64,000 nt of DNA, from NCBI GenBank assembly GCA_000711775.1, contig ARYC01017525.1, positions 1-64,000 of the forward strand. The letters run 5' to 3'. Every line of letters begins with the position of its first letter. The first letter of the stretch is position 1. Positions 47,562-57,654 of this stretch are shown here, piece by piece. Source of the DNA: Oxytricha trifallax. Lineage: Eukaryota; Ciliophora; Spirotrichea; Sporadotrichida; Oxytrichidae. The notes beneath the pieces were generated by a model. It ran no database searches. It was given only the letters and a program-made list of their open reading frames with translations, and was not told the DNA's origin. The position numbers and the translations under genes were made by a program.

Positions 47562-49512
47562 TGAAAATGGCCATGATAGGAATAAACCAATAAAAATTGA
47601 TTTTACTTTATGCTTTAAGAATAAAGCTTTGCTGTAAACTTAAATAATAATAGTATTGTATTACTATAAAGATATTATTAAGGTTATAAACATAAAGATT
47701 TATATAGACTATTTTGTTGCTTATGCTAATATTTAAATTAAAATCAACAGTAAATGGAATTAAATTCGTTCCAAAAATAAATTAATTAATTTTGATTGAA
47801 ATATCTGGACTTAAAGAGAAAAAATAGACACTGTAAGTTGTCACCTATATATCTATTATATATTAAAAACGTTATTAATAGATTGTTAATTAATGTAATT
47901 ACATAATTTATGTATTATATATTACTTAAGTGATTACATATTTCAATATTCCTACTTATACATTAGTTTAAAAGATGAGATTGGAACTTTTCTAATTTAT
48001 TTGAAGCTCATCTAGTTTAAAGCTATGCGTTGATGAGCTGATTATACTGAAATATAGAATCTAGTATAACTAAAATATACAAATTCCCACCATGAAGATA
48101 AACCAAAGATTTTTAAATCTACTGTAGCATTTAATCAAACTTTTACTTGCATTAATATGATTAAATTGTAACTTCATAGACAAACCATTTACTTTAAGCA
48201 CTAAACATATCTTAAGATTTAATTTTCTTAATATGTCACTTCACATAAATATATGAAATCACTTTTAGTTGAAAGAATAGAGTAATTATTGAATTAACTA
48301 CTATTATAATATGCTTTGATGATAAAATATACTGATTATTGGATTTTATTCCGTGGCGTTTGTTGATATTGATAATACCTGTGAAGATATAACTGTCCCT
48401 CTACAATTTAATTTGCATGATATTATTTCTATTTATTGCTCTTAAGTATGTATAAAATATTTTTAATTAGAAAGAAAATGTCTTCTATTAAGTAAAATTT
48501 TAGTAGTTCATTATTAAATAGAATTAGATTATAATGTTATTAATAAAATAGGTTGTTGAAATGGATAAAGGAATAGTGGAATAGTTTTAATTTTAATAAA
48601 ATCGACTACTTTAACAATTTCCAGATACTTATTTATATATGCATCGTGCTTCTACAAAAGCTTATTTAACTATTTTGATAAATAAAAATAAGAAATTGAA
48701 TACCACCATATTGATAATTTATAACAATTTATTCATCAGGAATAATTTATTTTAGGATAGCAGTAAGCTACAGACCTCAAGTATAATGAAAATTAAGTTA
48801 AATTAAAGGTGAATTTAAGGTTAATGAATTAGAATATGTGAAATAAGAAAACGATGAAAAAGTAAAACAAATCAGAGTGAGTTATAGTTTATCAAATTTT
48901 ATAATTTAAAAAAAATAATTATAGGAAATTTCCAAAAGTTTCTAAAATCAATCAATTTACTCGCTAAATTATAGAATTTTCCATATTAATTGAATGGAGG
49001 AAATTGATTATTTTATAAAAATTCTTGGGAATTACCTAACTAATGATTTTAAAATCATAAAAATATGATCTGCTAAATACCTCTAAATCTTTTTTACTTT
49101 TCTTCATTTTGATATTTCACAAAATCTAATCGCTTATTTAAATATGAGTATAGGAGTTGTGAAGATTTGGATGTCTCATTCATCAGAAACCTTAAGTTAT
49201 GCTTTATACTTCAAATTAAATTTGTAAACATTAATTCATTCAATAATCATTCTGATATTAATATTAATTTCTTATTTATTTTTTAATTTAAAACGACCCA
49301 TTTATGAAGTCGTTTTTTTAATATTAATTATGGGAGGCTTAATTGTATCTATAGTTTATAAATAATAAATATTTAGCAAATATAATAAAAAAACAATTAT
49401 TAACTATATACTGTTATGTCAACATATAGAACCAACCTGCTTAAACTAATGGAATTGAGTGCGTGGGATGGGCCCCCATCATTGATGCAGTGCTAATCAT
49501 GCGTGGACAAAC
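47562..49512. other. Long AT-rich stretch without recognised genes
   Basis: About 82% A+T. A 20-bp hairpin at 49292-49315 (AAAACGACC / GTCGTTTTTT) is the only structure noted. Confidence 0.5.
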
Positions 49513-49515
49513 ATT

Positions 49516-49620
49516 CAAAACCCCAAAACCCCTGAAGTTGTTTGATTGAGTTTTTGATTGATGAAAGTAGACTATTAACGCATGCTTTATTAGGGTTTTA
49601 ATAGGGTTTATGTAGGGGTT
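49516..49620. repeat. TBE left terminal inverted repeat
   Basis: 105 bp, starting with 1.5 telomere repeats (C4A4) next to the target triplet ATT; identical in complement to 53574-53678. Ends just 33 bp before the transposase ATG, so it probably also holds the promoter. Confidence 0.95.
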
Positions 49621-49653
49621 AATGGTTTAAATATCAGTAATTTAAGTGAGAAT

Positions 49654-50703
49654 ATGCGAGGTTTGGGATCAGTTTATGACAGTGAATATATAGATTTATT
49701 GTTTAAGTTGCGTTATGGATGTAATGATTATAGTGATCAACTCAGACCTATTCTAAATTACACATCTATTGCAAGACTGCTCCATAAATCTCCTGCTACT
49801 GTTAGGTCACACTGTCTATTAGCATTGAATTTAAAGAGATAGCATCTTAATTCTAAGCCTAAAAGACCTTTAAAATTCTAGTAGCATCATATCGATTATC
49901 TTATTAATGATAAGACTCTAAAATACAGGGCTCATTTCTCTCTGGCCTAGAGGGCTGTGATGTTTCATCGCCAATTTCCTGAGCTACACATCTCTGCATA
50001 ATCCAAAGCTAATATCTATAAAAAGAATGGTATATCTTACAAGACAGTCAATCGCATTAAGAGAGTGATCGATTTTAATGTTCCATTTTATAAGGATAAT
50101 TTAAATTATATATTCGATTAAATGCAGAGTGCTTAAGAGCATAATATAAAGTTCATACATGCTGATGAGGCAGTATTCACGTTTAATACCTTCATATCGA
50201 GGTCTTGGTATAAGAGGTACAGCAACATAGAAGTTTATGATCAAAAGGTTAAGGTATAAACTCATGCAATCCTTGGTGGAATCAGTGAAGATAGTGGGCT
50301 TGAGACTTATGTTATCCACCCTCGCTCTATTAAGACTGAATAATATATTAAATTTTTGCAATAGCTAAGAGATAAGTATGCTGAATAAGAAATTATCCTG
50401 TTTGTTGATAACTTATCAGTTCATAAAACTAAAGACTCAAGGAGAGAATATGAAAGGCTAAACATAACACCTGTATTTAATGTTCCTTATAGCCCTCAAT
50501 TCAATGGAATTGAACTATATTGGGGCCTATTAAAAGGCCACTACAAGAAACTTCTGCTCTATCATCTGATACACGATCTGAAGATAGATACAGTAGATTT
50601 TATTAAGAGTGCTGCTAAAAGAGTCAGCGATGATAAAGCAAAAGTATGCGCAAGAGAAGGGAGATTTTGTGTTTATAAATAAGTTTTAGATTTAAACGAA
50701 TGA
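49654..50703 (+). CDS. TBE transposase (IS630-superfamily DDE), intact
   Basis: 349 codons from ATG 49654 to TGA 50701-50703, uninterrupted with over 15 UAR Gln codons and no internal TGA. The size fits the 42-kDa TBE transposase. N-terminal DNA-binding region: NYTSIARLLHKSPATVRSHC (helix-turn-helix-like). Catalytic core: KFIHADEAVFTFN (first Asp), GISEDSGLETYVIHPRS, IILFVDNLSVHKTKDS (second Asp, DN-x-x-x-H) and FNVPYSPQFNGIELYWGLLK (Glu in the P-x-Y-S-P...E-x-x-W block). All three acidic residues are present. The gene would cut and join at the telomere-repeat ends, with A-N-T targets. Transcribed toward the reverse ORF2; the stop codons are only 7 bp apart (50703 and 50710). Confidence 0.95.
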
Positions 50704-50709
50704 ATAAGT

Positions 50710-51500
50710 TCACATATTAAATTTGCCCGTAAAGGGATTTGGCTTCTCTTTCTTTTCTTTCTTTTAAGGCTTGCTTGGGCCAATGTTTCTTCTCTTAGTG
50801 CCAGCCCTTGCATCTATGTTCATCTCTTCTGGCTTTTATAAATCTTTGAAGAGTCTCTTACTCAATTCATGCTTTACTTGAGACTTTCTCTCTCTGTTTA
50901 ATTTGCTGCGCTCTTTCATCAAATATATAGCAGTACCAGGTTTTTCTATAAAGTTAGAAGTCTATGCTTACATGAGATGAATGGATGCTTCTGCAGTTCC
51001 TACAGCCATGAGTCACTGATTTTGATTCCCTGCTTCTCTTTCTCTTCAGGAGAGATGCTGTAGCGTTTCTTATGAGCTTCTTAAATTACTTCACTTAAGT
51101 ACTCTGGTTTAAGAGTTCCAAGAACTCCAAAGAAGAAGTTTCTCTCTGGTAACTTATTTGAGAGTTGTAACTTTGATGGTAGGTACAGAGCAACATCTGG
51201 ATCACTCATCGCATCATCATAGAGATTTGTCACTGAGATTTCAGGGTAGTTAGGTATCTCAATCATCTTTTTTTCATTGGTCTTAAAAGCTTTTTTCTCT
51301 TCACTTAGTAAGGCTTTTAAGAATGATATTTTTGTTCCTTCCTGAGTTGGCAAGAACAATCCAACTATGGTTAATATATTAGTATTTGATAAAAGCTTAC
51401 CTTGCTATACCAAATATCTATAGAGGTCCTCCTTACTTCGAAATTTTCCTATCAATTCTTGAGATTGTATTCTCTTCATTGCATCATTCATAGACTCCAT
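50710..51500 (-). pseudogene. TBE 22-kDa gene (ORF2), one frameshift
   Basis: The minus-strand ATG at 51498-51500 starts MESMNDAMKRIQSQELIGKF. The first part is open through SDSWLQELQKHPFISCKHRL (about 50960). The rest continues in another frame (IEKPGTAIYLMKERSKLNRE, KHELSKRLFKDLQKPEEMNI, a basic tail) to TGA 50710-50712, so one single-base change separates them. Composition: helical N-terminal half, very basic C-terminus likely to bind nucleic acid. Function unknown in the family. Converges with the transposase. Homologues in this window at 4.9, 13.5 and 24.1 kb. Confidence 0.9.
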
Positions 51501-52129
51501 CTTGCTTCCACTTTCTATAAATGTTTATGAAATTTAAAATTATGGATATCCATTCTAAACTTACTAAAATTTTACTACTAAATAGAGAGATCCAACTGGA
51601 GGTCAACCTGAATAAGATAGTAAGAGAAAGATGGAAGAACTTTCTCCAAGTTTCAAAGTTTGACTTCCATTTTTATCAAACTTTCTCCATTAAATTGCTC
51701 CTAATAATAATTAATTTAATTAGGTGGTGCTCCTAATTTATTTAAAACTTAATTAGGTGGTTATATTAAAGTTCAAAACCGTATTAGGAGGTACATTAAA
51801 AAAATTAAATTTTAAAATCTCCACTCCTAAATTTACAAGAACAGCTTTAGGAGCACCACCTAACTTCACAAAACACATTTAGGTGCATTTTAATGAATAA
51901 AATGGATGAATTAGTTTATAAATTATCACTAAATCTAAGAAATATAAAACTAATGTCTCGTACTCTGTTCTCATTAAACCTCTCTAAACCTTTGAGAATA
52001 TGCTCTTACTCTTGTATAAAGGTAGAATTTAAATAGCTTGTATAATTATTAATAGTATTTATAAAATGAGCGGTAACTTACTTAGAAAAGCGGCATTGTC
52101 TTGGCATTAGCCAGCAAAAACTTTCTTTC
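51501..52129. other. TBE inter-gene region between the divergent ORF2 and ORF3
   Basis: Contains several copies of a TTAGGTGG / CCACCTAA motif in both orientations (about 51720, 51755, 51787, 51856-51862) and AGGAGCACC blocks, arranged as an imperfect inverted repeat. It lies between two divergent gene starts, so it may be a shared promoter; that is inference. Confidence 0.45.
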
Positions 52130-53517
52130 ATGAATCAAAAGAAAGTTGAGACTTGCGATGCCTCTACCTAGTACGAACCTGAAATTTTCTAACTTTAGGT
52201 ATCAGACTTTGAATAGCAATTCAGTTGTTAAATAGAAATGCAGAGCTAAGAAATTTAATGCGAAGTTCCAATGAAAATGGTTGAAGAGGAGGAAGAGAAA
52301 AAAGAAATAAAAGCATTACATTTATGTGAGGAGTGTGAGAAGAACTTCACTTATAAATCTGCTCTTAAGCGTCATATCTTAGAGCAGCATTCTAACAAGC
52401 CCAAGCTCTATCTTAAGCATGATAAGATAGATGGAAAATATTTCTGCCCTTACTGCAATAAATAATACAATCATTCAAGAGATCTAAAAAGTTCATCTAT
52501 AAAACCATCATGGCAAGAAGTTTGAAGTAATAGATCCAGAGACTGGTGAGGTCTTCCTTTAAAAAAGAAAGCCAAGAGACCCTTTAGAAACTTTGGAACA
52601 AAGAGTAAAGAAAGAAAATAAACTTATTAAAGCAGTAAGAAACCTCCCAGCCTCAGAGATAGTAAAAATCACTCTTATGATGCATGCACTTAAACTTCCA
52701 ATATTGAATATAATTGACCTTAAAGAGTGTAAAGAAAGTTATCTTATCCTTGAGGATAAACTAGAAGAAGAAAGTCATAACAGATAAGTAGTTCGCATAC
52801 AAGATATATCCGTTCAACTACTTCAAATGCGATGACAAGTATCAAATGGAATTCGTAAATGAAAACCAAGCACTTACGAAGTCAAGAGATAGATAGTGCA
52901 GATTTATAATAAAGCTCGATGCTATTCTGCTTGCTCAAGATCATGTAGCTTTTCGTCTTCCTCTATATTAAATGACATTAAGAGACTACATTTAAGATTA
53001 AAGGATACCAAAGTAGTTACCTCTTATTCTTACAAATGTTTGCAAAGGCATTGAGGAGCTGTACACTCTTGGATATGTTCATAGAGATTTGAAGCCTGAG
53101 AATATAATGCTTGACTTTTCACCTCTCAGAGTAGTAATAATAGATTTCAATAGATCATAGAGAGTTGAAGCTTCAGGACTTGGCAACGTGTATGGTACTC
53201 CTGGATACTTTCCAGAAAGAGAGGACTGGAGAGATGGTGATATTAAGTGGGATATATGGGCTCTAGCAGCAATTATTTGTGAATGCGATATGGCAAGAAA
53301 TGATTACTATAGCTGCAAAAGAGAGAAAGATTCAAAACAGAGAATACAGCAATATCTAGACTAGAATAAGATAAAAGGTAGAATGAAAGACATGGCTGAG
53401 TAGATAATTATTAAGCCTAATCACAGAGCTGACCATACAATAGACTAAATTATAAGTTGGATAGGAGAGATAAAGTTTAGAAAGCTGCCTCATGATGGTA
53501 AAGTACTGTTTGAGTGA
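52130..53517 (+). pseudogene. TBE 57-kDa gene (ORF3): C2H2 zinc finger plus protein-kinase domain, frame changes present
   Basis: ATG 52130 starts MNQKKVETCDASTQYEPEIF. Two zinc fingers follow: LCEECEKNFTYKSALKRHIL (C-x2-C...H-x4-H) and FCPYCNKQYNHSRDLK. The frame changes near 52490 and again near 52780-52790. The kinase part then reads YVHRDLKPENIMLDF (catalytic loop HRD), VVIIDFNRSQ (DFN in place of DFG), YGTPGYFPERED (APE-like) and WDIWALAAIICECD, ending at TGA 53515-53517. A glycine loop is not evident, but ITDKQFAYKIYPF could hold the VAxK Lys. The substrate is unknown. Confidence 0.9.
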
Positions 53518-53573
53518 ATAATAAAAATAAAACACTTGCATTACACACTAATTTATATTACATTATAACCCTA

Positions 53574-53678
53574 AACCCCTACATAAACCCTATTAAAACC
53601 CTAATAAAGCATGCGTTAATAGTCTACTTTCATCAATCAAAAACTCAATCAAACAACTTCAGGGGTTTTGGGGTTTTG
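53574..53678. repeat. TBE right terminal inverted repeat
   Basis: Complement of the left repeat over 105 bp; ends GGGGTTTTGGGGTTTTG at 53678, followed by target copy ATT. Confidence 0.95.
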
Positions 53679-53681
53679 ATT

Positions 53682-54154
53682 ATAGTAACATATGAAATTA
53701 ACATAAAAAACATAAATTATTTTTATAAAAACATTAATTTTTAAAAAAAATATTTCTTTTTTCATTATATTTGAGATTTTAATTTTTAATTTTTAATAGC
53801 ATGATTAGCTTTTATAGTAAAATAAATTATTTAATAAGCTATCAAAATAGAATGATTAACTAAAAGATTGTGTTTGCAACTATCATTTTAGTTAATAGTG
53901 TTTTTAAAAATTTATATTTATAATTACAACTACACTTAACAAAATATTATTAAAAATAGAACTTTTGAATGAAAATTTGATGTTTTATTATGATGTTAAT
54001 ATGAAAAGTTGCTTTAATTTTGGTTGTCGCTACATACTTATTTACAGAGTTTTAACATTTCATTTTGATGATTTGATAATCTTTTAGATTATTTTTTAAA
54101 ATATTGATAAAAAACTTTTTAGGCCTTCTATAATGGGCAATTATCTGATAAATT
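53682..54154. other. AT-rich stretch before the histidine-kinase segment
   Basis: No recognised coding; probably internal eliminated sequence into which the TBE inserted. Confidence 0.4.
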
Positions 54155-54450
54155 CAATTATCATATCAAATTTTTTGGAGTTTTATTGAAGATACTGGAA
54201 TAGGAATTCAAGAGAGCGACTTAAGTTAACTATTCAAATTTTTCGGAAAACTGGTAAACCTTTTTAAATTAACTTGTGATTAAATATTTTAAGATTTTAA
54301 GTTTATCCGCTTCTCATATGAACAAAGGAGGAATGGGTCTGGGGTTAAATATTTCTAAAGTTATTGTTAACTAACTTAAAGGGGAAATTTCTGTCCAATC
54401 GGATCACAAAAAGGGTTCAACTTTTAATATTAATTTATGCTATACTAGTT
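54155..54450 (+). CDS. Two-component hybrid kinase gene, segment 1: HATPase domain
   Basis: Encodes the ATP-binding domain of a sensor histidine kinase. Visible: WSFIEDTGIGIQESDLSQLF (G1 box DTGIGI) and KFFGKL; then, after a 40-nt GT-AG intron at 54254-54293, MNKGGMGLGLNISKVIVNQL (G2 box GLGLxISK) and KGEISVQSDHKKGSTFNI. The N box and the phosphorylated-His domain are not seen; they may lie in segments elsewhere. The receiver domain of presumably the same protein starts 3 kb downstream, after AT-rich DNA and a foldback, so the locus has the pattern of macronuclear-destined segments split by eliminated DNA. The segment edges and pointer repeats were not determined. Confidence 0.85.
54254..54293 (+). 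other. Intron, 40 nt, in the histidine-kinase gene
   Basis: Starts GTAAAC and ends TTTTAAG; removal joins FFGKL to ILSLSAHMNKGG in frame. Confidence 0.75.
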
Positions 54451-55819
54451 TTTTTTTACTTTTAGCTTTACAATTCTTGATGAGGAAGGATTCTTCACAT
54501 AAAATTAATAAAATAAGAATGTTAATGGTAGATTAGTAGAAGATATAAAAAAATTTTAATAAATAAACAAGCTTTTTTATCTTTCAATATAAAGTATCAA
54601 TAAATTCACAATTTTTTAAATCATTAATCTTTAGAAGACTCTTAGTCTGGTCAATAAATTACAACTTAAAATATTCAATAAGAAAATGATCAGACTTTAT
54701 ATGGTCATTAAATGTTAAATAAACTTTAATCAAATGATAGAATGAATGACTTCTCTTTCAATATTTTAAATGAAGAATGAATCATTTTTAATTTTAATTA
54801 TTATATTGGGATTACTTTAATAATAAATAGAGCATTAGAAGACAAAATTCCCAAAAAATATTAATCGAGGAAAATTAAAACAGTGACTAAAACCCTGAAA
54901 CTTTCATATTTTATAGGTAAAAATTCTAAATATTTCTTTAAGAGTATTTGAATGTTTTATCGTTTATAAATTAATAAATAATTAAGATTGTATATGTGAA
55001 TTATAATTTAATAAATTGGTTTATACTATTCCGATCAATTTTACTTTATTGATAGCAACAACTTCAAAGAGCAAACAATTGCTTAAATATATTATAAATG
55101 GGGAATATGATTAAAAATAAAATTTATGCTTTTATTTTAAATGCAGGGAATATCAGTTTTTTTTCACCTTTTTTATATTTTGGATTTGATATAGCTAGTA
55201 TTCAATAAAATAATTTTTAAATGACCGTTACTTTGCACTAAATGACTACAAATATATTTTTTTAAAAAATAATTAGATTTAGGATTCATTTTTATTATAA
55301 AGATATAATAAACTTAGAAAGCATGATTCTATTAATAGAACTTCCCAGCTTTTAATTGAAGCTGTGACTTATTATAGCATGGAACTCTGTATATAGTAGT
55401 TGAGAGTTCTTGCTACATGATATTTTATTCTATTTAAACAAAATGAATTGCATTTTTTAAGTTTTAAATTAATATGTTGTAATTCCTCATCACGAATATC
55501 ATTTATCAATATTATAAATAATATTTATTATTAAAATAACACTTGATGAGAGAATGAACTTATATACTTTAACTATTGTTTATAAAGTTATGTTTATATC
55601 TTATTTTATTTAATTACGAAATTTATAAACAATTTTTTTAAAAAAAGTTTTAATAACTAAAAACTTAATAGAATTTATATTTAATTTATAAATTTCCGCA
55701 TATTTATTTATTGGTTTAAATCAATGGGTTTAGATTAAAATAATTTCTTCTAAAATTTCTTGGCTATTTAAAAATTGAAATATTTTAATTATAGTGATTG
55801 TTTCCTCAAAAGAGATAGT
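54451..55819. other. AT-rich stretch, likely eliminated DNA
   Basis: About 80% A+T, no recognised frame. Separates the HATPase segment from the receiver segment together with the next two palindromes. Confidence 0.5.
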
Positions 55820-56422
55820 GTTCCGGCCGAAACCCCTCCCCCACTCCCTAAAATACCCCATTTCATTTGAAATTTTGTATCTGTAGGGTCTAAATCGATT
55901 TCCTTCTTGACATCTCGACATCATAGACCCTATTTTATTTTAAAAAATCGATAATTTTACAATAATTTTTTATTTCCATGTTAGTACCTTGCTTGATGAT
56001 AGTTATGTTTTAACAAGATTCACGAAATTAGTCAACCTTTCTTACACTATTTCTTATGAAAAATAAATTGAAAAAACCTTATCATTAAATAAAATATTAA
56101 GGGATAATTTTTTTTAAAATAAAATTTGTGTATTATTTAATGGTAAAGTTTTTCAATTTATTTTTATAAGGAATATTTTAATAAAGGTTGACTAACATCT
56201 TGAATCTTATCAAAATATTACAATCATTATATAAAATACAAAACATGGAAATAAAAAATTATTGAAAAAAAATTATCTAATTTTTTTAAAACAAAATAGG
56301 GTCTAGATGTCAAGAAGGAATTATATTTAGACCCTGTAGATACAAAGTTTTAAATGAAATGGGATATTTTAGAAGTGGGAGAGGATCTCCGTTGACAGGG
56401 ATTTGGGGGAGGGGTCTCGACA
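55820..56422. repeat. Foldback element with G/C-run ends
   Basis: The outer ends are CCGAAACCCCTCCCCC on the left and GGGGGAGGGGTCTCGACA on the right. Inner arms match well (TTCCTTCTTGACATCT, TTTTTTATTTCCATG and complements) with several small gaps, so this copy is older than that at 43.5 kb. Arms about 160-190 bp. Composition and end type resemble the foldback at 58.4 kb. Confidence 0.85.
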
Positions 56423-57438
56423 AGAACAAGATAGAAATCTGAGTCCATTTCTTATATCAAATCCTTTACTTATTAATAAAATTTTGAACACCTGCTAGCA
56501 TTCCAATTATTCACAAGAAAACTAATAGTCAAAAGGTCAGGAAAAAAATACTATAATCAAATCATAAGTAAGTGGGAAAGAAGCCAAGTAAAAATAATTA
56601 CTTAACACATAACAAGAAAACAAACAATTGGCAGTTTAATAAAAATTAAATTGGGATTAATATATAAAGCTATGTATTTTTTTTTTTAAAAAGTTTTATT
56701 GATTTAATATTTTAATTTCTTTCAATAATTTTCATCAAATTTCAAACAAAAGTTTTTTTGAATTATTTCATTTTCAATATTTAATCCGTATATTTTTATA
56801 TTCTGTTATTATATAGAATAAGATATATCTAATGTGTTTAACATTATCAAAATATATGCAATAAAAATTTTATCAATTACTCTAATTAAAGAAATAATTA
56901 TCAATTCAAATTTAGAATCAATAAAAATATTAGAATTTTTATATATTTAAAATTAATTTTTGGGATTTTTATTATTTACTCAATATTTAATATTAATTAA
57001 ATAAATAATAGCATTTAAATAATATATTATTGATTATAAATTTGAATTGTTAATGATTTCTTTCATTAGAGTTATAGATTACATATTTTTTTAGTACTTA
57101 TTGAACTTATCAATACACTATAATCTATTATTGAAATTACTGTACTAAATGCAGATATTAAAATAAAATTTTATGTTTAAATAACTGGCCCTTCTCCAAA
57201 TTATAAATTAGTTTTTCATTAATATAATAAAAGTTGACTATTAAATAACTTCTCAGTCTTTTAGTTTTTTAAATTAAGATTAAAACGAAGAGCTGAGCAT
57301 AGATTAAAATAAATCTAATCAGTTTACAAAGCAGAATTTATCTTAAGGATCCTTTAAAGAGGAGGATCAAAATGAGTCTGAAGCGAATCGCATATTTTTC
57401 TATTATAAATAGTGACTATATTGCTTATATCTTTAAAT
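56423..57438. other. AT-rich stretch with an imperfect palindrome
   Basis: An imperfect inverted repeat at about 56870-57085 (TTACTCTAATTAAAGAAATA against its partner near 57060). The short GC-richer piece at 57345-57400 (DPLKRRIKMSLKRI in one frame) could be the end of an upstream gene segment joining kinase to receiver. Confidence 0.45.
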
Positions 57439-57642
57439 GTAATATTGATAGTGGATGACCAACCTTATAATTTATTTGTGCTAGAAGAACTGCTTTCTTA
57501 AATTGACAATAATTTCATAATTGATAAAGCATTGAATGGAGAATAGGCTATTGAATAAGTAATGCTTCTAAAGATCTAAACTAATACAGAATATGATTTT
57601 ATCTTCCTTGATCTAAACATGCCTGTTTTGGATGGCTTATAA
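57439..57642 (+). CDS. Two-component gene, segment 2: receiver domain, first exon
   Basis: Reads ILIVDDQPYNLFVLEELLSQ, then KALNGEQAIEQ and YDFIFLDLNMPVLDGLQ. This is a response-regulator receiver: the DD acidic pocket, and the phosphorylated Asp in FLDLNMPVLDG. In hybrid kinases this domain follows the HATPase domain, found here 3 kb upstream on the same strand. The exon ends exactly at GTAAG (57643). Confidence 0.9.
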
Positions 57643-57654
57643 GTAAGAACGATT

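Larger units (their letters stand above)
49516..53678. mobile_element. TBE (telomere-bearing element), nearly complete, 4163 bp
   Basis: Both ends are CAAAACCCCAAAACCCC (or its complement), flanked by the 3-bp target duplication ATT (49513-49515, 53679-53681). The terminal inverted repeats (49516-49620 and 53574-53678, 105 bp) are identical as far as I can see, and contain further degenerate telomere-like blocks (AGGGTTTTAATAGGGTTTAT). Inside are the three TBE genes in the standard layout: transposase forward, 22-kDa gene reverse, zinc finger-kinase gene forward. The transposase is intact; the other two have one and about two frame changes. The identical ends suggest a fairly recent insertion. 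TBEs are removed from the developing macronucleus, and their transposases take part in genome rearrangement in Oxytricha. Confidence 0.97.

Noticed and set aside
12574-53681. True telomeres or chromosome ends at the C4A4 blocks
   Set aside because: The blocks are only 16-17 bp, come in inverted pairs flanked by ATT, and enclose TBE genes; they are transposon ends.
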